Source: Alphaproteobacteria bacterium
Lineage (GTDB): Bacteria; Pseudomonadota; Alphaproteobacteria; Rhizobiales; CAJQND01
Length of the DNA stretch: 64,000 bases
Direction of reading: 5' to 3'
Assembly: GCA_024227565.1 (NCBI GenBank)
Contig: JAAEUE010000291.1
Location: 1-64,000 of the forward strand
Part shown: positions 60,041 to 64,000 of the stretch, one piece after another
How positions within the stretch are numbered: the stretch's first letter is position 1
How the letters are laid out: every line of letters starts with the position of its first letter
The notes under the pieces: model-generated
Seen by the model: only the letters and a program-made list of their open reading frames with translations
The model's database searches: none
What the model was told of the DNA's origin: nothing
Translations under genes and position numbers: made by a program

Positions 60041-62061
60041 ACTCTGCCTTCCTCCACTGCGTGACACGCCACATGGGTGCCATCCACCTCGATGGACATT
60101 GGACGTTCGCTCAAGCACCGGTCTTGCACGAACGGGCAGCGCGGATGAAATGCACATCCTGAGGGTGGATCGAGCGGGTTGGGAACCTCGCCGGCCATGG
60201 GCGCGCGCCGCATGCCGATCTTGGACAGATCCGGCACCGACTGCAGCAACAGGCGTGTGTAGGGATGCTGGGGGTTGGCGAAGAGGCGTTCAGTCTCGGC
60301 CCATTCCACCAGCCGCCCCAAATACATCACACCCACCCGGGTCGAGATGTGGTGCACCACCGCCAGATCATGGCTGATGAACAGATAGGTCAGCCCCAAC
60401 CTGCGCTGCAGGTCCACCATCAGGTTCAGGATCTGGGCCTGCACCGAGACATCCAAGGCGGACGTCGGCTCATCGCAAATGAGGAATTCCGGCTCGCCGC
60501 CAAGTGCCCTGGCAATGGAGATGCGTTGGCGCTGGCCGCCGGAAAACTCGTGGGGATATTTCTCGCCGTCTGCGTCTGCGAGCCCGACCTGGCGCAAAAG
60601 TTCGGCCACCCTGTCGGCGCTCACCCGGTCTTCGGGGATCGATTCCGAGATAACATCAGCAACCTTCCAACGCGGGTTCAGCGAGGCATGCGGGTCCTGA
60701 AAGATCATCTGGATCTTGTCATCGAACTCAGCCACGCGCTCTTTTGCAGTGGCGCCGCCGTTCTCGCCCGGCATGTAAGTGATGGTGCCGGCGGTTGGCG
60801 TGTAGAGCCCAACGATGGCCCGGGCCACGGTGGATTTGCCGCAACCGGACTCGCCCACAAGTCCAAAGGTCTCCCCCCGATTGATGGTGAATTCCAAATC
60901 ATCCACCGCCTTCACAATCTGCCGGCCGGAGCGTTCCAGCACCCGGGTGAGCCAAGGCGGGGAGACGTCGAAATATTGTTTCAGCCCATCGACCTTGACC
61001 AGTGGCAACGCCTCAGCAGCCTTGGCGGATGCTTTCTTTTTCCGTGCTGTTTCCTTGCGTGAAACGCTGGGTCCTTTGCCAGGCTTTTTCTCGTCATACA
61101 GCCAGCAGGCCACCTCTGAGCTGCCCGCCTTGATCAGCTCGGGCAGATCAATGTGACAGCGCTCAAAGGCGTGGGCACAGCGGGGGTGGAACCGGCAGCC
61201 GGGCGGAACCGCGTTCAACCGGGGCATGGCACCGTCGATCTGGGCCAGCTCATCCACCTCGGTTGTGATCGACGGAATGGACCCCATCAGCCCAACGGTA
61301 TAGGGCAGCTTTGGTTTGTGGATGATGTCGGCCACCGGGCCAATTTCGCCCACGCGCCCGGCATACATCACAGCCACCCGGTCGGCGGTCTCGGCGATGA
61401 CGCCCATGTCATGGGTGATCAGCATGATGGCCGTGCCGTGCTCATCGCAAAGCTTGCGCAGAAGCGCGATGATCTGCGCCTGGATCGACACATCCAGCGC
61501 GGTTGTAGGCTCATCGGCGATGATCAGTTTCGGGTCGGCACAGAGCGCAAGCGCGATGACCACGCGCTGGCGCATGCCGCCTGAGAACTGATGGGGATAA
61601 TGATCGATGCGCTCTTTGGCGGCCGGAATGCCAACTTCCTGCAACAGCTCCAAGGCGCGGGCGCGGGCCTGACGCTGGCTGAGCTTCAGGTGGGTGACGA
61701 TGGTGTCGATGATCTGCCGGCCGACCGTGTGCAGCGGGTTGAGGCTGGTGAGCGGGTCCTGGAAGATCGCACCAATTTGACGCCCGCGGATGACGCGCAA
61801 TTCATCGTCGCTCAAGGTATCGATGCGCTGGCCTTCAAACAGGATCTCGCCCTCTGCAATCCGTCCCGGTGCCTCCAGCAGGCCGATGATCGCCGCGCCG
61901 GTCATGGACTTGCCGGCGCCTGATTCCCCCACCACGCCCAGCACCTCGCCGCGGTCGATCTGCATGGACACATTGTCCACCGCCATCAGGGTTCCTGCCC
62001 GGGTGGGGAACTCGACCCGGAGATTTTTCACCTGCAAAAGAGGGGGGCTTTGCTCGCTCAC
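60037..62061 (-). CDS. Fused dipeptide/nickel-type ABC importer ATPase (two NBDs)
   Basis: A 674-residue DppD-DppF-type fusion. The first NBD has Walker [10 protein letters not shown] and signature FSGGMRQR; the second has GESGCGKST and FSGGQRQR, each followed by the oligopeptide C-terminal motif with cysteines ([28 protein letters not shown]). A ~35-residue Lys-rich linker joins them. GTG at 62061 is taken as the start, 15 nt after the permease stop; the frame extends into that gene. It powers uptake with the two permeases upstream. Confidence 0.92.
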   Translation of the reverse strand: MSEQSPPLLQVKNLRVEFPTRAGTLMAVDNVSMQIDRGEVLGVVGESGAGKSMTGAAIIGLLEAPGRIAEGEILFEGQRIDTLSDDELRVIRGRQIGAIFQDPLTSLNPLHTVGRQIIDTIVTHLKLSQRQARARALELLQEVGIPAAKERIDHYPHQFSGGMRQRVVIALALCADPKLIIADEPTTALDVSIQAQIIALLRKLCDEHGTAIMLITHDMGVIAETADRVAVMYAGRVGEIGPVADIIHKPKLPYTVGLMGSIPSITTEVDELAQIDGAMPRLNAVPPGCRFHPRCAHAFERCHIDLPELIKAGSSEVACWLYDEKKPGKGPSVSRKETARKKKASAKAAEALPLVKVDGLKQYFDVSPPWLTRVLERSGRQIVKAVDDLEFTINRGETFGLVGESGCGKSTVARAIVGLYTPTAGTITYMPGENGGATAKERVAEFDDKIQMIFQDPHASLNPRWKVADVISESIPEDRVSADRVAELLRQVGLADADGEKYPHEFSGGQRQRISIARALGGEPEFLICDEPTSALDVSVQAQILNLMVDLQRRLGLTYLFISHDLAVVHHISTRVGVMYLGRLVEWAETERLFANPQHPYTRLLLQSVPDLSKIGMRRAPMAGEVPNPLDPPSGCAFHPRCPFVQDRCLSERPMSIEVDGTHVACHAVEEGRV

Positions 62062-62075
62062 GGGATCAATCGGTC

Positions 62076-63026
62076 CTAGCGCAATTTCGGGTTCAGGGCG
62101 TCCCGCAGCCAATCGCCTAAGAGATTGACCGAGAGCCCCATGATGGCGAGCGTGATGCCGGGGAAGATGGTGATCCACCATTCGCCGGAGAACAGGAAGT
62201 CGTTGCCCACCCGGATGAGCGTGCCCAGCGAGGGCTGGGTGGGCGGCAGGCCGACACCGAGGAACGACAGGGTGGCTTCGGTGACAATGGCCAGCGCCAA
62301 ATTGATGGTGGCGATCACCAGAACCGGGCCCATGACGTTGGGCAGCAGGTGCTTGAACATGATGTAGCCAGGGCTCTTGCCGGCAACCCTCGCCGCCTGG
62401 ACATATTCCTTGCCCTTCTCAACCATGGTGGTGGAGCGCACGGTACGGGCAAACTGCACCCAATAGGCCAGCGAGATGGCCGAGATCACCACGATGAAGG
62501 CAATGTTGCCATGGGTGCCGGGCCCTAGAATGCTGCGGATGATGCCGTCGATCAAAAGGGCGATGAGAATGTCCGGGAAGCTCAGCTGGATCTCGGCCAC
62601 ACGCATGATGGCCGCATCTGTGCGCCCGCCAATGTAGCCGCTGATGAGCCCCAGCGAGATGCCCAGTGTGGCGGCGAAGAAGACAGCGGCCACACCAACC
62701 CCCAGCGAGATGCGCGAGCCATACATGATGGTGGACAGGATATCGCGCCCCACGCTGTCGGTGCCGAGCAGAAAGCGGCTGTCGCCGCCCTCCATCCACA
62801 CCGGCGGCAGGAAGGCATTCAGAACGCTGATGCCCGTCATGTCGTAGGGGTTGCTGGGAGCGATCCAGGGGGCGAACAGGGCGATGAACACAAAGCCGAA
62901 GCTGATGATGCCGGCCACCACCGTGACCTTCGACTGGCGGAAGCTGTGGGCAAGATCGCTTTGCCAGATTTGGCGCAGCAGGCCCGGGCGGGCCGGACTT
63001 GTGTCTGGGATCTGCACTTCGCTCAT
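62076..63026 (-). CDS. Peptide/nickel-type ABC permease (DppC family)
   Basis: A 316-residue inner-membrane protein with an N-terminal OppC-type segment and six helices. It shows FAPWIAPSNPYDMTG, FLLGTDSVGRDILSTIMYGS (the OppC/DppC loop) and the EAA-like YVQAARVAGKSPGYIMFKHL. ATG at 63026 begins one base after the stop of the upstream permease. It forms the channel with the DppB-type protein. Confidence 0.93.
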   Translation of the reverse strand: MSEVQIPDTSPARPGLLRQIWQSDLAHSFRQSKVTVVAGIISFGFVFIALFAPWIAPSNPYDMTGISVLNAFLPPVWMEGGDSRFLLGTDSVGRDILSTIMYGSRISLGVGVAAVFFAATLGISLGLISGYIGGRTDAAIMRVAEIQLSFPDILIALLIDGIIRSILGPGTHGNIAFIVVISAISLAYWVQFARTVRSTTMVEKGKEYVQAARVAGKSPGYIMFKHLLPNVMGPVLVIATINLALAIVTEATLSFLGVGLPPTQPSLGTLIRVGNDFLFSGEWWITIFPGITLAIMGLSVNLLGDWLRDALNPKLR

Positions 63027-63027
63027 C

Positions 63028-64000
63028 TCACCACCCCCGGTCAACGCGCAGGCGCGGATCGACGAAATAGTAGAGCAGATCCACGATCAGGTTGATGATG
63101 ACGAAGAAACAGGCAATCAACATGAGATAGGTGGACATCACCGGGATATCCACCTCGGCAATGGCCTGGATGAACATCAGGCCCATGCCCGGCCACTGGA
63201 AGACGGTTTCGGTGATGATGGCAAAGGCGATGATGGAGCCCAGCTGAAGGCCGGTGATGGTGATCACCGGCACCAGGGTGTTCATCAGGGCATAGCCGAA
63301 GTTCACCGTGCGGCGGGTGAGGCCCCGGGCGCGAGCGAACTTGATGTAGTCGGTGCGCAGCACCTCCAGCATCTCAGAGCGCACCAGCCGCATGATCAAG
63401 GTCATCTGAAACAGCGCCAATGTGATGGACGGCATGATGAGGGCCTTGAGGCCACTGGCGGTCAGGAACCCGGTGGTCCAGAACCCCAGATCCACAACCT
63501 GCCCCCTGCCGAACGAGGGCAGCGCGTGCAATTGCACAGCGAAGACAAAGATCAGCATGATGCCGATCAGGAAGGTGGGCAATGAAACCCCCACGAGTGA
63601 GAGCGACAGCATGGCGTGCGAGAGCCAACTGTTTCGATTGAGCGCGGTATAGACCCCCATGGGAATGCCGATGAAGAGCGCCAGAAGGGCCGAGACAAAG
63701 CTCAGCTCAAGGGTTGCCGGCATGCGTTCGGCAATGATGGAGGAAACGCTGCGTTTCTGCTGATAGGAGATGCCGAACTCAAACTGAACCGTGCGCGAGA
63801 TGAAACGGGCAAACTGCACCGGGGCCGGGTCGTTGAGGCCGAGGGACTCGCGCAGTTGTTCGCGCTTTTCAGCCGATGTCTGGATGCCCACCAGGTTTGA
63901 GATGGGATCGCCCACATAGTTGAACAGGGAGAAGGCGATCATGGCCACGCCCAGCATCACGATGAATGCCTGCAGCACACGGCTCAAAATGAACGCGACC
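63028..64000 (-). CDS. Peptide/nickel-type ABC permease (DppB family), 5' end outside window
   Basis: At least 324 residues remain in frame to the right edge (VAFILSRVLQAFIVMLGVAM is the usual first helix), so only a short N-terminus is cut off. Family blocks include LGLNDPAPVQFARFI, FGISYQQKRSVSSIIAERMP and the EAA loop YIKFARARGLTRRTVNFGYA. It has six helices. The solute-binding protein, which would show the substrate, must lie beyond the window. Confidence 0.92.
   Translation of the reverse strand, partial: VAFILSRVLQAFIVMLGVAMIAFSLFNYVGDPISNLVGIQTSAEKREQLRESLGLNDPAPVQFARFISRTVQFEFGISYQQKRSVSSIIAERMPATLELSFVSALLALFIGIPMGVYTALNRNSWLSHAMLSLSLVGVSLPTFLIGIMLIFVFAVQLHALPSFGRGQVVDLGFWTTGFLTASGLKALIMPSITLALFQMTLIMRLVRSEMLEVLRTDYIKFARARGLTRRTVNFGYALMNTLVPVITITGLQLGSIIAFAIITETVFQWPGMGLMFIQAIAEVDIPVMSTYLMLIACFFVIINLIVDLLYYFVDPRLRVDRGW

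Overview
The window reads as chromosomal DNA of an alphaproteobacterium, probably of the Hyphomicrobiales/Rhodobacterales type. The reasons are an ALA synthase of the C4 (Shemin) pathway, iron-control elements of the Irr type (TTTAGAA-N3-TTCTAAA) in front of iron and heme genes, FnrL-type boxes, many LysR/GcvA regulators, a tamA-tamB pair, and clusters for hydantoin, quaternary amine and halomethane metabolism. Coding density is high and most genes sit in tight operons with 1-8 nt overlaps. The notable AT-rich stretches are the promoter regions near 2.4-3.05 kb, 14.4-14.6 kb and 45.1 kb.

Layout. 0-2.2 kb: a 2OG-Fe(II) oxygenase broken by an in-frame UGA, then a VOC protein divergent from a DUF6969-like gene with a perfect FNR box between them. 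2.4-6.7 kb: an iron island with duplicated Irr-box promoters, a Fe3+-binding protein reduced to signal peptide plus C-terminus, and an operon of unknown protein, imelysin, unknown protein and di-heme oxidoreductase. 6.75-8.5 kb: an exported acetamidase/formamidase-like protein with a small periplasmic partner. 8.8-17.65 kb: a type I secretion system (HlyD plus two ABC half-exporters with unusual nucleotide-binding motifs) divergent from a 1013-residue RTX protein built of 112/148-residue super-repeats. 17.8-26.45 kb: a TPR-glycosyltransferase-like protein, NeuB, NeuC, NeuA, HisF-like, HisH-like, N-acetyl sugar amidotransferase and a pyruvyl-transferase-like protein. Together these would make an amidino-modified nonulosonic (legionaminic-like) acid and perhaps attach it.

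26.5-36.7 kb: a B12-binding mutase-like protein, TetR, cupin, FAD amine oxidase, DUF2061, XRE regulator, GFA protein, and then N-carbamoyl-amino-acid hydrolase, DapA-family lyase, hydantoinase and hydantoin racemase. 36.7-41.2 kb: YceI, ECF sigma and anti-sigma with a likely autoregulated promoter, a graveyard holding an SDR and an IclR remnant, and CBS, MscS and UspA stress genes. 41.3-46.5 kb: LysR, a non-pyrrolysine MttB homologue, a GcvT-like protein, and hemA behind an Irr box. 46.7-52.8 kb: tamA-tamB.

52.8-60.0 kb: a GFA protein, nitrilase, GST, CoA-transferase, LysR, a CmcJ-like oxygenase, and a theta-type GST that closely resembles dichloromethane dehalogenase (DcmA). The last is divergent from a DcmR-like regulator across a 25-bp dyad. 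60.0-64.0 kb: a peptide/nickel-type ABC importer (fused ATPase and two permeases), cut by the right edge.

The strongest candidates for something undescribed are three: the RTX/type I secretion locus joined to a TPR-glycosyltransferase and an amidino-nonulosonate pathway; the DcmA/DcmR-like halomethane module; and the Irr-wired iron island with a gutted ferric-binding protein. No tRNA, rRNA, CRISPR array or insertion sequence was recognised.
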